The notes under the pieces were generated by a model. The model was not told where the DNA came from. It saw only the letters and a list, made by a program, of their open reading frames with translations, and did no database searches. A stretch of DNA of 64,000 bases from positions 1,268,501 to 1,332,500 of the forward strand of contig NZ_CP107942.1 in NCBI RefSeq assembly GCF_036053395.1. Direction: 5' to 3'. Both the position numbers and the translations under genes were made by a program. The stretch is from Actinoplanes sp. NBC_00393 (lineage in GTDB: Bacteria > Actinomycetota > Actinomycetes > Mycobacteriales > Micromonosporaceae). Shown in pieces: positions 25,523 to 33,405 of this stretch (the first letter of the stretch is position 1; each line of letters starts with the position of its first letter).

Positions 25523-27289
25523 ATGATCGCCATTCGAGGCGGAGCTGTCCGATTCGCCGAACGCACCGTGCTGGCCGGCATCGACCTGATCGTCGGCCCC
25601 GCCGAGCGGATCGCGGTGGTCGGCGACAACGGCGCCGGCAAGTCGACGCTTCTGCGAGCGCTCGCCGGAACGGTACGGCTGACGGCCGGCGACCGTGACG
25701 TCGAACTGCCCGGCGGTGTCGCGTTCGCCGAACAACAGCCACGGTTCCGGCCCGGCGCCACGGTCGCGGACGCACTCGACGACCTGCTCGCCGACGTCCG
25801 CGGCCTCGAGGCCGAGATCCAGCGGACCGCTGAGCGGCTGGAACACGTCGGCGCCGACGAGCAGGCCGGGCTGCTCGCATGTTTGAGCGCCGCCATGGAC
25901 CGGTTCGAGGCCCGCGACGGTTATCAAGTCGATCAGCGTGTGCACGCCGGGCTCGACCGGCTCGGGCTGGGCGGTCTCGACCAGTCCCGGCTGGTGAGCA
26001 CGCTGTCCGGCGGCGAGAAGGCGAGGCTGGCGCTGGCGGCGGCCCTGTCGTCGCAGGCGGAGTTGCTGCTGCTCGACGAGCCGACCAACGACCTCGACGA
26101 CGCCGGTATCGGTTGGCTGGAGGAGCGCCTGGCCGCGCACCGCGGCGCGCTGATCGTGGTGACCCACGATCGTGCGCTGCTGGATCGGTTCGCGACCGAC
26201 ATCGTGCATGTCGAAGGTGGTTCGCTGCGCCGATACGGCAACGGATACGCCGGCTACCTGACCGCACGCGCGGCTGAACGGCGGCGGCTGCTGACCGAGT
26301 ACGAGGCGTGGCGGCACGACCTCGCCCGTCAGGAGGCGCTCGTCGCCGCCAACGCCTTCCGGCTCGACGCGATCCCGCGCAAGCTGGGCCGCTCGCTGTT
26401 CGGCCATGCCGCCTTCCGGGCCCGCGGCCGCGACCACGGTGCGATGGGACGCATTCGGATGGCGAAGGAGCGGGTGAACCGGCTGCGCGCGGATCCCGCG
26501 CCGCGGCCTGCCGATCCGTTGCGGTTCACACCTGACTTCGCCGGGCCGGCGCCCGCCGATCCGGGTGCCCTGATCAGTGCGGACGGTGTCCGGCTGGGAG
26601 TGGACGGGCCGGCGCCGAGGCTTGAGCTGGAGTCGCTCGCGGTGTCGGCCGGTGACCGGCTGCTGATCTCCGGACCCAACGGGTCGGGCAAGACCACGCT
26701 GCTGCGCGTGCTGGCGGGCGAGCTCGCACCGCAGCACGGCACGGTCTGGCACCGTCCCGGCCTTCGTGTCGCATGGTTGCGGCAGGACATCACGACCGGT
26801 TCGGCTGCGACGCTGCTCCAGGTCTTCGCCGTGGCCACCGCCGCCTACGAGCAGGACGCCGCGGACGCGCTGCTGCGGCTCGGGCTGTTTCATCCCGACG
26901 ACCTGGGCCGGCCGGTGGCGCACCTGTCGGTCGGGCAGCGCCGGCGCCTGGAGGTCGCCCTCGCCGTCACCCGCCCCAGCGACCTGCTGCTGCTCGACGA
27001 GCCGACGAACCACCTGGCTCCCGAACTGCTCGAGCAACTGGAGCAGGCGCTGCTTACGTACCCCGGCGCTGTTCTGACCGTCACCCACGACCGGCGGTGG
27101 CGCGAGCGAGCGCAAGCCGCGGCCCCGGCACGGCAGATCCAGGTGGCGCCCGGAGGCATCGTCAGCGAACAGTGCCTACCTGGATCGGGTAGCCGACAGC
27201 AGACACCCGTGCGGGCCGCCGTTGCGCCAGGATCGGCCCGCGACGCGTTGACGCAGGCTGATCGATCGGGGGTCACCGATGACTGCTGA
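25523..27289 (+). CDS. ABC-F family ATPase (probable antibiotic ribosome-protection protein)
   Basis: 588 aa from ATG 25523 behind GGAGGAG. Two ABC domains without membrane helices. The first has Walker A GDNGAGKST (about 35), LSGGEKARLALA and LLLLDEPTNDLD. An interdomain linker (about 250-320, GYLTARAAERRRLLTEYEAWRHDLARQEALVAANAFR...MGRIRMAKERVNRL) follows. The second has GPNGSGKTT, LSVGQRRRLEVALA and LLLLDEPTNHL. This matches antibiotic-resistance ABC-F proteins of antibiotic producers, which displace ribosome-bound drugs. The last 40 residues look unstructured. It overlaps the next gene by 11 nt. Confidence 0.85.
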   Translation: MIAIRGGAVRFAERTVLAGIDLIVGPAERIAVVGDNGAGKSTLLRALAGTVRLTAGDRDVELPGGVAFAEQQPRFRPGATVADALDDLLADVRGLEAEIQRTAERLEHVGADEQAGLLACLSAAMDRFEARDGYQVDQRVHAGLDRLGLGGLDQSRLVSTLSGGEKARLALAAALSSQAELLLLDEPTNDLDDAGIGWLEERLAAHRGALIVVTHDRALLDRFATDIVHVEGGSLRRYGNGYAGYLTARAAERRRLLTEYEAWRHDLARQEALVAANAFRLDAIPRKLGRSLFGHAAFRARGRDHGAMGRIRMAKERVNRLRADPAPRPADPLRFTPDFAGPAPADPGALISADGVRLGVDGPAPRLELESLAVSAGDRLLISGPNGSGKTTLLRVLAGELAPQHGTVWHRPGLRVAWLRQDITTGSAATLLQVFAVATAAYEQDAADALLRLGLFHPDDLGRPVAHLSVGQRRRLEVALAVTRPSDLLLLDEPTNHLAPELLEQLEQALLTYPGAVLTVTHDRRWRERAQAAAPARQIQVAPGGIVSEQCLPGSGSRQQTPVRAAVAPGSARDALTQADRSGVTDDC

Positions 27290-30098
27290 GGACCGGACCA
27301 CCCACCGCACGAGGCTGTGGTCGGAGACTTACCTGGGCGGCTCGCCCGAGGCCGAACGGCGGCTATTCGAGGGGTTCGCGGTCAAGATCATGCAAACCCA
27401 GCTGCGGAATCGCAAGGCTTCCGGCGGCGGGCCGATCACCGCGGGCTTCCAGGCCAAAAGCATTTTCGGTACGCGCGACGCAGTGTTGCGGTTTCTCGAA
27501 GTGCCGGCCGAGTTGCGGGTCGGCTTCGCCCAGCCGGGCGCGGTCTATCGCACGGCGGTGCGGTTCAGCAACGCCGAAGGCCGCATCCTGTCCGACCAGG
27601 AGGCCGACCTGCGGGGCGCGGCGCTGCGGGTCACCGTGGACGCCGGCGGCGAGCAGCACGACCTGCTGATGACCAACGCGCCGGTGTCGCACGCCCGCGA
27701 CGCCCGCCAGTTCGCCGAGGTCGCCGTGGCCACGGCCGGCGGCGGGTGGCGGCGCTACGCCGGGCTGGTACGGCTGGTGTTCGTGCTCGGCCCCGGCGAG
27801 ACGGTCCGCATCGTGCGCAACCTGACCGCCGGGCGCACCCGCATCACCAGCGTCGCGACCGAGACGTTCTGGAGCCGCATCCCGATCGCCTGGGGCGACA
27901 CCGCGGTGCAGTACTTGCTGCGGCCCGCGCCCGGCACACCGGCAGCGGGCGCGCCGCCGGCCGGTGACCCCGACTTCCTCGGCCACGAGTTGGCGGACCG
28001 GCTGGCGCGCGGCGACGTGAGTTTCGAGCTGTGTGTGCAGCGGTTCCGTGACTCGGAGTCGACGCCGATCGAGGACGCCGCCGTCGACTGGCGCTCACGT
28101 GATGACCCGCCCGAGCCGATCGCGGTGCTGACCATTCCCGCCGGATCCTCCGACGACCCGGCGGTGCACGCGCTGCGGTTCAACCCGTGGAACACCACCG
28201 ACGAATTCCGGCCGCTCGGCAATCTCAACCGGGTGCGCAAGGCCGCCTACGACGCCAGCGCCGCGCACCGCGACCGGCAACGCTGGCTCACCGACGTGCC
28301 GCTGCGCAACCACGTGGCCGGCGCCGCGATGCGGACGATCTTCGGCGTGGTCAACCGGTTCCGGCCCTGGCACCGCCTGCCGACGTCGCTGGCCCTGCTC
28401 AACCTGGCGGCCCTGCGGGACGTGCTGCGCCGGGAGAACCTGATGGACACCGAGGTGCGCGAAGCCCCGCCGCGCGCCCGGCAGGCGCCGGCAGCTCCGG
28501 CCGAGGATGAGCGCGTCTTCCGTACCCATGACGGCCGTTTGAATGATCTTTCTGAGCCTGCCATGGGTTCCGTGGATGCGGCGTTCGGCCGCAACGTGCC
28601 CGCGGTGCACCGGCCTGACCTGCATGATGAGCCGAACCCGATCGTGGTCAGTCGCGAACTGCTGCACCGCGAGCAGTTCCGGCCGGCGACCTCGCTGAAC
28701 ATCCTGGCCGCCGCCTGGATCCAGTTCCAGGTGCACGACTGGGTGGTTCACGCCCGGCATCCGCTCGGCGTCGACGACGTTCAGGTGCCGCTGCCGGCCG
28801 ACATGCCCGGCTGGGTGAACACGGTCGGCGGGCCGCTCGAGTCGTGGATGCGCATCGGTGGGAACATCAGCCGCGGCACCGGCGCGGACGGCGTCGAAAA
28901 GCTGTTCGGCAACGTCGTGTCGCACTGGTGGGACGGCTCCGAGGTGTACGGCTCGGACGCCGCGAAGGCCGCCGAACTGCGCGACGGCGCGAAACTGCGG
29001 ATGACCCCGGACGGCTACCTGCCGGTGGACGTGCGCGGCGCGGAGATCACCGGGTTCAACGAGGCGTGGTGGCTCGGGCTCAGCAGCATGCACACGCTGT
29101 TCGCCCGGGAACACAACGTGCTCTGCGACGAGCTGCGCCAACGCAACCCGGGCTGGAGTGACGTGCGGGTCTACGAGACCGCCCGGCTGATCGTGTCCGC
29201 TCTGATCGCGAAGATCCACACGGTGGAGTGGACGCCGGCGATCCTGGCGACCGAGGTGCTGCGCCGGGGCATGAACGTCAACTGGCACGGCGTCCCGGCC
29301 AACGACCTGCTCAGCCGGATCGGGCTGTGGCTGACCGACGCGAACGCGCTGCACGGCATCCCGAAGACGACACCCGACCACCACGGCACACCGTTCTCCC
29401 TCACCGAGGACTTCGTCACCGTCTACCGCATGCACCCGCTCATCCCCGACGACTACACGTTCCACGACGCCGCGACCGGCGGCCTGCTGCGCGACGCCGC
29501 CTTCAATCAGCTGCGCGGCGACCTGGCCGACGACGTGCTGCGCGAACTCGGGCTGACCAACGTGCTCTACTCGTTCGGCACCGCCCACCCCGGCGCCATC
29601 ACCCTGCACAACTACCCTCAGGCACTGCTCAACGTGGAACGCGAGGGCGAACTGATCGATCTGTCCGTGGTCGACCTGGTCCGCACCCGCCGCCGCGGCG
29701 TACCCCGCTACAACGACTTCCGCGCCGCCCTGCACCTGCCCCGCATCACGCGCTGGGAGGACCTGAACAGCGACCCGCAAACGGTGGAGCGACTGCGCAC
29801 CGTCTACCGCAGCATCGACGAGGTCGACACCATGGTCGGCCTGTTCGCCGAAACCCCGCCGGACGGCTTCGGGTTCTCCGACACCGCGTTCCGCGTCTTC
29901 ATCCTGATGGCGTCACGGCGGCTGCAGAGCGACCGGTTCCTCACCGCCGACTACCGGCCCGAGATCTACACCCAGTTCGGCCTGGACTGGATCGCGCAGA
30001 CCTCGATGACCAGCCTGATCCACCGGCACTGCCCAGCCTTGGCGGCGCTGCTGCCCGCCGACGCGAACGCCTTCGCGCCCTGGCCCACCCGTCGATGA
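27279..30098 (+). CDS. Fused catalase-like / cyclooxygenase-like (animal haem peroxidase family) oxygenase
   Basis: 939 aa from ATG 27279, overlapping the ABC-F gene. Residues about 1-390 are catalase-superfamily-like: AVYRTAVRFSNAEG, DLRGAALRVTVD, SFELCVQRF, LRFNPWNTTDEFRPLGNLNRVRKAAYDA. I do not see the canonical distal His there. Residues about 420-939 are an animal-peroxidase/COX/alpha-dioxygenase domain: distal-His region IQFQVHDW (His about 486), WWDGSEVYGSD, LFAREHNVLCDEL (Arg about 610) and EDFVTVYRMHPLIPDDY. The last has proximal His about 719 and, three residues earlier, Tyr about 716 in the position of the COX radical Tyr. Likely a fatty-acid dioxygenase fused to a hydroperoxide-processing-like domain. 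Confidence 0.85.
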   Translation: MTAEDRTTHRTRLWSETYLGGSPEAERRLFEGFAVKIMQTQLRNRKASGGGPITAGFQAKSIFGTRDAVLRFLEVPAELRVGFAQPGAVYRTAVRFSNAEGRILSDQEADLRGAALRVTVDAGGEQHDLLMTNAPVSHARDARQFAEVAVATAGGGWRRYAGLVRLVFVLGPGETVRIVRNLTAGRTRITSVATETFWSRIPIAWGDTAVQYLLRPAPGTPAAGAPPAGDPDFLGHELADRLARGDVSFELCVQRFRDSESTPIEDAAVDWRSRDDPPEPIAVLTIPAGSSDDPAVHALRFNPWNTTDEFRPLGNLNRVRKAAYDASAAHRDRQRWLTDVPLRNHVAGAAMRTIFGVVNRFRPWHRLPTSLALLNLAALRDVLRRENLMDTEVREAPPRARQAPAAPAEDERVFRTHDGRLNDLSEPAMGSVDAAFGRNVPAVHRPDLHDEPNPIVVSRELLHREQFRPATSLNILAAAWIQFQVHDWVVHARHPLGVDDVQVPLPADMPGWVNTVGGPLESWMRIGGNISRGTGADGVEKLFGNVVSHWWDGSEVYGSDAAKAAELRDGAKLRMTPDGYLPVDVRGAEITGFNEAWWLGLSSMHTLFAREHNVLCDELRQRNPGWSDVRVYETARLIVSALIAKIHTVEWTPAILATEVLRRGMNVNWHGVPANDLLSRIGLWLTDANALHGIPKTTPDHHGTPFSLTEDFVTVYRMHPLIPDDYTFHDAATGGLLRDAAFNQLRGDLADDVLRELGLTNVLYSFGTAHPGAITLHNYPQALLNVEREGELIDLSVVDLVRTRRRGVPRYNDFRAALHLPRITRWEDLNSDPQTVERLRTVYRSIDEVDTMVGLFAETPPDGFGFSDTAFRVFILMASRRLQSDRFLTADYRPEIYTQFGLDWIAQTSMTSLIHRHCPALAALLPADANAFAPWPTRR

Positions 30099-30388
30099 CA
30101 GGACGCCGCCACCACACCCGCGTGGTCGGTCACGCCGACGGTGACCACATCCGGGTACGGCCCCGGCGGCAGATTCACCGTCGCGCAGCCGGGCCCGCTG
30201 TTGCCGGCCGAGGCGACCACGAACGTCCCGGCGGCCGCGAACGCGGCGGTGGCCGGGACGAACGTGGCCAGGTCACAACCTTCGACCGCCGGGCGGTTCC
30301 ACGAGTTGGTCAGCACCTGCGGACCACGGTCAGGCCGCCCGTCCGCGATCGGCACGCCAGCCGTAACCGCGATCACGGCCGTCCCCAC
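30099..30388 (-). pseudogene. Subtilase (peptidase S8) internal fragment
   Basis: The minus frame gives QVLTNSWNRPAVEGCDLATF, then PATAAFAAAGTFVVASAGNSGPGC and YPDVVTVGVTDHAGVVAAS. It matches the central part of S8 peptidases around the oxyanion Asn (AGNSGPGC). The catalytic Asp and His regions upstream and the GTSMAAP Ser region downstream are missing, and the frame runs into the end of the peroxidase gene. Truncated at both ends. Confidence 0.6.
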
Positions 30389-30427
30389 CCCGGCGACCGC
30401 GGCTCAGCAGACGGCCGCTGCGGCGGC

Positions 30428-30612
30428 TCGACCCCTTGACGTCGGGCTCCAGCGCGAACGCATTCCCGCCGTCGGGCGTCGCGTACCCGGCCAGCGCGGC
30501 CAGCACCCCGTCGCGGTCACCGCCGCCGCTCAGATACGCCAGCCGGCGTGGGTCGAGCACCCGGTCAACCAGACGAAGGCGGCGGCGCGCCGCATCAGGA
30601 ACTCGGGTCATG
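30428..30612 (-). pseudogene. N-terminal fragment of a prenyltransferase/squalene-cyclase-repeat-like protein
   Basis: From ATG 30612: TRVPDAARRRLRLVDRVLDPRRLAYLSGG, then GVLAALAGYATPDGGNAFALEPDVKG. This resembles the start of actinomycete proteins with a DPxAVLAALRAYRNPDGGFGHALEPD motif. After DVKG family similarity ends and the subtilase fragment begins within about 50 bp, so two dead genes abut here. Low identity evidence. Confidence 0.45.
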
Positions 30613-30621
30613 CCTCCCACG

Positions 30622-31431
30622 CTAGGGAGGGCCGGACTTGTCGGCTTGAACGAAACGGTCGAAGTAGGCGGCGCTCTCGGCGTCGGCCGGGTAGTAGGAC
30701 TCGATGGCGATCTCGTCGATGGTGATGTCCATCGGCGTGCCGAACGTGGTGAACGTGGAGAACAGCCGCAGCTCCCGCCCGTCGATGCGCAGCACCATCG
30801 GAATCACCACGTCGGTGCCGGCCTGCGGCTGCGGCGGTTCGCCGGGCTCATCAGCGAGCAGTTCCTCGTACAGGGCGGTCAGCTCGGGATCGGGATTGGT
30901 GGCGAGCTGCCGGGAGATCCGGGAGCGGAACACCGCACGTACGTCGTCGCGGTTGACGACCAGGTGGGCCAGGCCGCGCGGGTCCAGGCCCAGACGGATC
31001 AGATTGACCGGCGGGCGCAGCAGGTCAGGGGAGACCTGGGCGAGGAACGGCTCGAACGCCCGGTTGGCCATCACGATGTTCCAGCGACGATCAAAGACAA
31101 TGGCCGGGTACGGTTCATGCGCGCGCAGAACCCGCCGGATAGCGTCGTGGGCGGCGGTGAGGGCGCTGTCGTCCAGAGACCGCTCGGGGTAGCGGGGCGC
31201 GTAACCACCGGCCAGCAGTAGGTGGTTACGGTCGCGCAGTGGCACATGAAGCTGGTCGGCCAGCCGCAGGATCATGTCGGGGCTCGGCTGGGACTTGCCG
31301 GTCTCGACCAGGCTGACATGCCGGGCGGAGACGTCCGCGGCGATGGACAGGTCCAGCTGGCTCAGACCACGACGATGCCGCCATTGCCGCAGCAGTTCCC
31401 CGACGGTGTGCACGATCGAGAGCGTACGCAT
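30622..31431 (-). CDS. XRE-type regulator with MmyB-like ligand-binding domain
   Basis: 269 aa from ATG 31431; GTG 31413 is an alternative. N-terminal XRE helix-turn-helix: VGELLRQWRHRRGLSQLDLSIAADVSARHVSLVETGKSQPSPDMILRLADQLHVPLRDRNHLLLAGGYAP. The C-terminal MmyB-like PAS-type domain (about 105-260) includes PAIVFDRRWNIVMANRAFEPFL and LVIPMVLRIDGRELRLFSTFTTFGTP. These regulators commonly control a divergent enzyme gene. Here the divergent partner is the SnoaL-like gene at 31501, 69 bp away. Confidence 0.9.
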   Translation of the reverse strand: MRTLSIVHTVGELLRQWRHRRGLSQLDLSIAADVSARHVSLVETGKSQPSPDMILRLADQLHVPLRDRNHLLLAGGYAPRYPERSLDDSALTAAHDAIRRVLRAHEPYPAIVFDRRWNIVMANRAFEPFLAQVSPDLLRPPVNLIRLGLDPRGLAHLVVNRDDVRAVFRSRISRQLATNPDPELTALYEELLADEPGEPPQPQAGTDVVIPMVLRIDGRELRLFSTFTTFGTPMDITIDEIAIESYYPADAESAAYFDRFVQADKSGPP

Positions 31432-31500
31432 CCTGGCGGCGAACGCCATGAAATGCCACTTCATCGACAAGTGCCACCCGGCGCCGAAACACTTCGGGCC

Positions 31501-31875
31501 ATGACCACTGAGAACAAGAGCATCGTCCAGCGAGCACTGGCCGGACTGATCGAGACACATGACGTCGACGCGGTCGGCCGGTTCCTCAGCGACGACTTCA
31601 CCCACCGCCGGCCGGGCAACGTCACGAAAACGAAGAAGGAATGGCTCGCCGCGGTCGAGGCGGCACTGGTGCCGCTGGCCGACATGCAGGTGGAGCTCCT
31701 GCAACTGCTGTCCGACGGCGAGTACGTCGTGGTGCATTCCCGGCGCTGGCTTCCCGGCGGCCCGGAGACGGTGGTCGTGGACGTCTGCCGGCTCGAGGAC
31801 GGGCTGATCGTCGACGTGTGGGAGATCATCGAGCCGGTGGCGACAGCGGCCGAGAATCTGCGCTGGTGGGAATGA
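31501..31875 (+). CDS. SnoaL-like (NTF2-fold) protein
   Basis: 124 aa from ATG 31501 (MTTENKSIVQRALAGLIETHD). Family pattern: VDAVGRFLSDDFTHRRPG, WLAAVEAALVPLADMQVELLQLLSDGEYVVVHSRRW, DVCRLEDGLIVDVWEIIEP. SnoaL-like proteins are small alpha+beta barrels, some acting as polyketide cyclases or isomerases, but most paralogues have unknown substrates. Divergent from the XRE/MmyB regulator, which probably controls it. Confidence 0.85.
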   Translation: MTTENKSIVQRALAGLIETHDVDAVGRFLSDDFTHRRPGNVTKTKKEWLAAVEAALVPLADMQVELLQLLSDGEYVVVHSRRWLPGGPETVVVDVCRLEDGLIVDVWEIIEPVATAAENLRWWE

Positions 31876-31914
31876 GGTCTGCCCTGCCGAGGATCCGGCA
31901 GGGCAGACACCGGA

Positions 31915-32820
31915 TCAGGGGACGATCACGACGCCACCGCGGACGCCGCCTTCGGCGAGCCGGATGTGGGCGGCTGCCGCTTCGGTGAACGGGTAGACGC
32001 CGGCGACGCGCAGCGGGATGTCGCCGCTTTCGACCAGCTTGACCAGGTCGCTGAGCCGGGAGCCGTTCGGCTGCACCCCCAGGGCGTGCGTCCGGATTCC
32101 ACGTACCGGTTCCGGGCGCAGCGGGGGAGAAGCGGCGACGAAGCCACCGCCGTCGCGGACCACGTCCAGCAGCGACGAGCCGATCACCGCCAGGTCGACG
32201 ACCGCGTCGAAGCTGCCCTGCGGTTCCTCCGAGCGCGGTACGAACGTCGCGCCCAGCGATTCCACGAACTTGCGGTCGCCGGCCCCGGCGACGGCGGTGG
32301 CGTGCAGGCCGGCGTTGCGGGCCAGGGCGAGCAGGAACCCGCCGACCTGTCCTGCGCCGCCGGTGACCAGCAACGACGAGCCGGCCGGCAGGGCGAGCAG
32401 GTCGAGGGCTTGGACGGCGGTGAGGCCGTTGGTCGGCAGGGTCGCGGCTTGCGTGGCGGGAATGCCGGTGGGTGCGGCGGTCAGCCACGTCGCGTCCAGG
32501 ACGACGAACTCGGCGTGGGCGCCGTTCGTGGTCTGCAGCCACGGGGTGAAGCCGATGACCTCGTCGTCGACGGCCAGGTCGGTGACCGAGGGGCCGACCG
32601 CGTCGACCGTGCCGGCGACGTCCCAGCCAGGTATGTAGGGCAGCCCGGTCGGAAGTGGGGCCGGGAACCGGCCGGCGCGGATCATGAGGTCGACCGGGTG
32701 CAGGACGGAGGCGGCGACGCGTACCCGTACCTGTCCCGGTCCCGGCTCGGGCACCGGCAGACCCGCCGCTACCTGCAGGACCTCCGGGCCGCCGAACTCC
32801 GCATACCTGATGGCGCGCAT
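31915..32820 (-). CDS. Zinc-free alcohol dehydrogenase / quinone oxidoreductase
   Basis: 301 aa from ATG 32820. GroES-like N-terminal part (MRAIRYAEFGGPEVLQ; VLHPVDLMIRAGRF; PYIPGWDVAGTVDAVG), then a Rossmann domain with LLVTGGAGQVGGFLLALARNAG, the quinone-oxidoreductase version of the dinucleotide-binding motif. There are no zinc-binding Cys residues. It probably reduces enones or quinones with NADPH. It is transcribed divergently from an HxlR regulator with a palindrome in between, so redox- or electrophile-responsive control is likely. Confidence 0.9.
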   Translation of the reverse strand: MRAIRYAEFGGPEVLQVAAGLPVPEPGPGQVRVRVAASVLHPVDLMIRAGRFPAPLPTGLPYIPGWDVAGTVDAVGPSVTDLAVDDEVIGFTPWLQTTNGAHAEFVVLDATWLTAAPTGIPATQAATLPTNGLTAVQALDLLALPAGSSLLVTGGAGQVGGFLLALARNAGLHATAVAGAGDRKFVESLGATFVPRSEEPQGSFDAVVDLAVIGSSLLDVVRDGGGFVAASPPLRPEPVRGIRTHALGVQPNGSRLSDLVKLVESGDIPLRVAGVYPFTEAAAAHIRLAEGGVRGGVVIVP

Positions 32821-32888
32821 CGCTTTCCTCTTCCTTCGAGGTGTTGTTGACCTCTAGAAGATAGGTAGGGTTGGGCACCAGAAGTAAG

Positions 32889-32908
32889 TAGGTACCTTGA
32901 GGTGCCTA
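32889..32908. promoter_or_regulatory. HxlR-type operator between oxidoreductase and regulator
   Basis: TAGGTACC-N4-GGTGCCTA is an imperfect dyad (one mismatch per arm) in the 109-bp divergent intergenic region. It is probably bound by the HxlR regulator. Confidence 0.5.
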
Positions 32909-32929
32909 AGGTGCCAGGAGGTGGCGGGC

Positions 32930-33328
32930 ATGGCGACGACAACGGCCGGGGAGCGGCGCGAGCAGTCCAAACGTGACTACGACGCGTTCCTGGCGGGCTG
33001 CCCGACCCGCGAACTGCTGAGCACGCTCACCGACAAATGGGCGGCGCTGGTGATCGCAGCGCTCGCCGACGGCCCGCAACGCCACGGCGAGCTGGCCCGC
33101 CGCATCGCCGGCGTCAGTCAGAAGATGCTCACCCAGACGCTACGCACCCTGGAACGTGACGGCCTGCTCACCCGCACGGTCACCGCGTCAGTGCCGGTCC
33201 GTGTCGACTACGAGCTCACCCCACTCGGCAACGACCTGTTCCCGGTCATGCTCGCGATCAAGACCTGGGCCGAGGCCAACATGGACCGCGTCTTCGAGGC
33301 CCGCACCCACTTCGACGCACGACCCTGA
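32930..33328 (+). CDS. HxlR-family transcriptional regulator
   Basis: 132 aa from ATG 32930; the frame extends upstream without family similarity. Typical HxlR: a Cys near the start (FLAGCPTRELLSTLTDKWAALVIAAL), winged helix HGELARRIAGVSQKMLTQTLRTLERDGLLTRTV and VRVDYELTPLGNDLFPVM. The N-terminal Cys is the usual redox or electrophile sensor in this family. The likely target is the divergent oxidoreductase gene. Confidence 0.92.
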   Translation: MATTTAGERREQSKRDYDAFLAGCPTRELLSTLTDKWAALVIAALADGPQRHGELARRIAGVSQKMLTQTLRTLERDGLLTRTVTASVPVRVDYELTPLGNDLFPVMLAIKTWAEANMDRVFEARTHFDARP

Positions 33329-33343
33329 CGCGAACGGTCAGCC

Positions 33344-33376
33344 GCCGGATGCCGGTCAGCAGCATCGGCATCCGGC
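33344..33376. terminator. Bidirectional terminator hairpin
   Basis: GCCGGATGCC (33344-33353) pairs perfectly with GGCATCCGGC (33367-33376). It sits between two convergent genes, the HxlR regulator and the BtrH-like gene. Confidence 0.6.
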
Positions 33377-33405
33377 GAGCTCATTCACCCTGGCCGCTCG
33401 AACAT

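Noticed and set aside
28095..29780. 561-codon minus-strand ORF opposite the fused oxygenase
   Set aside because: Val/Gln/Arg/His-rich shadow. The plus-strand frame has complete haem-peroxidase motifs.
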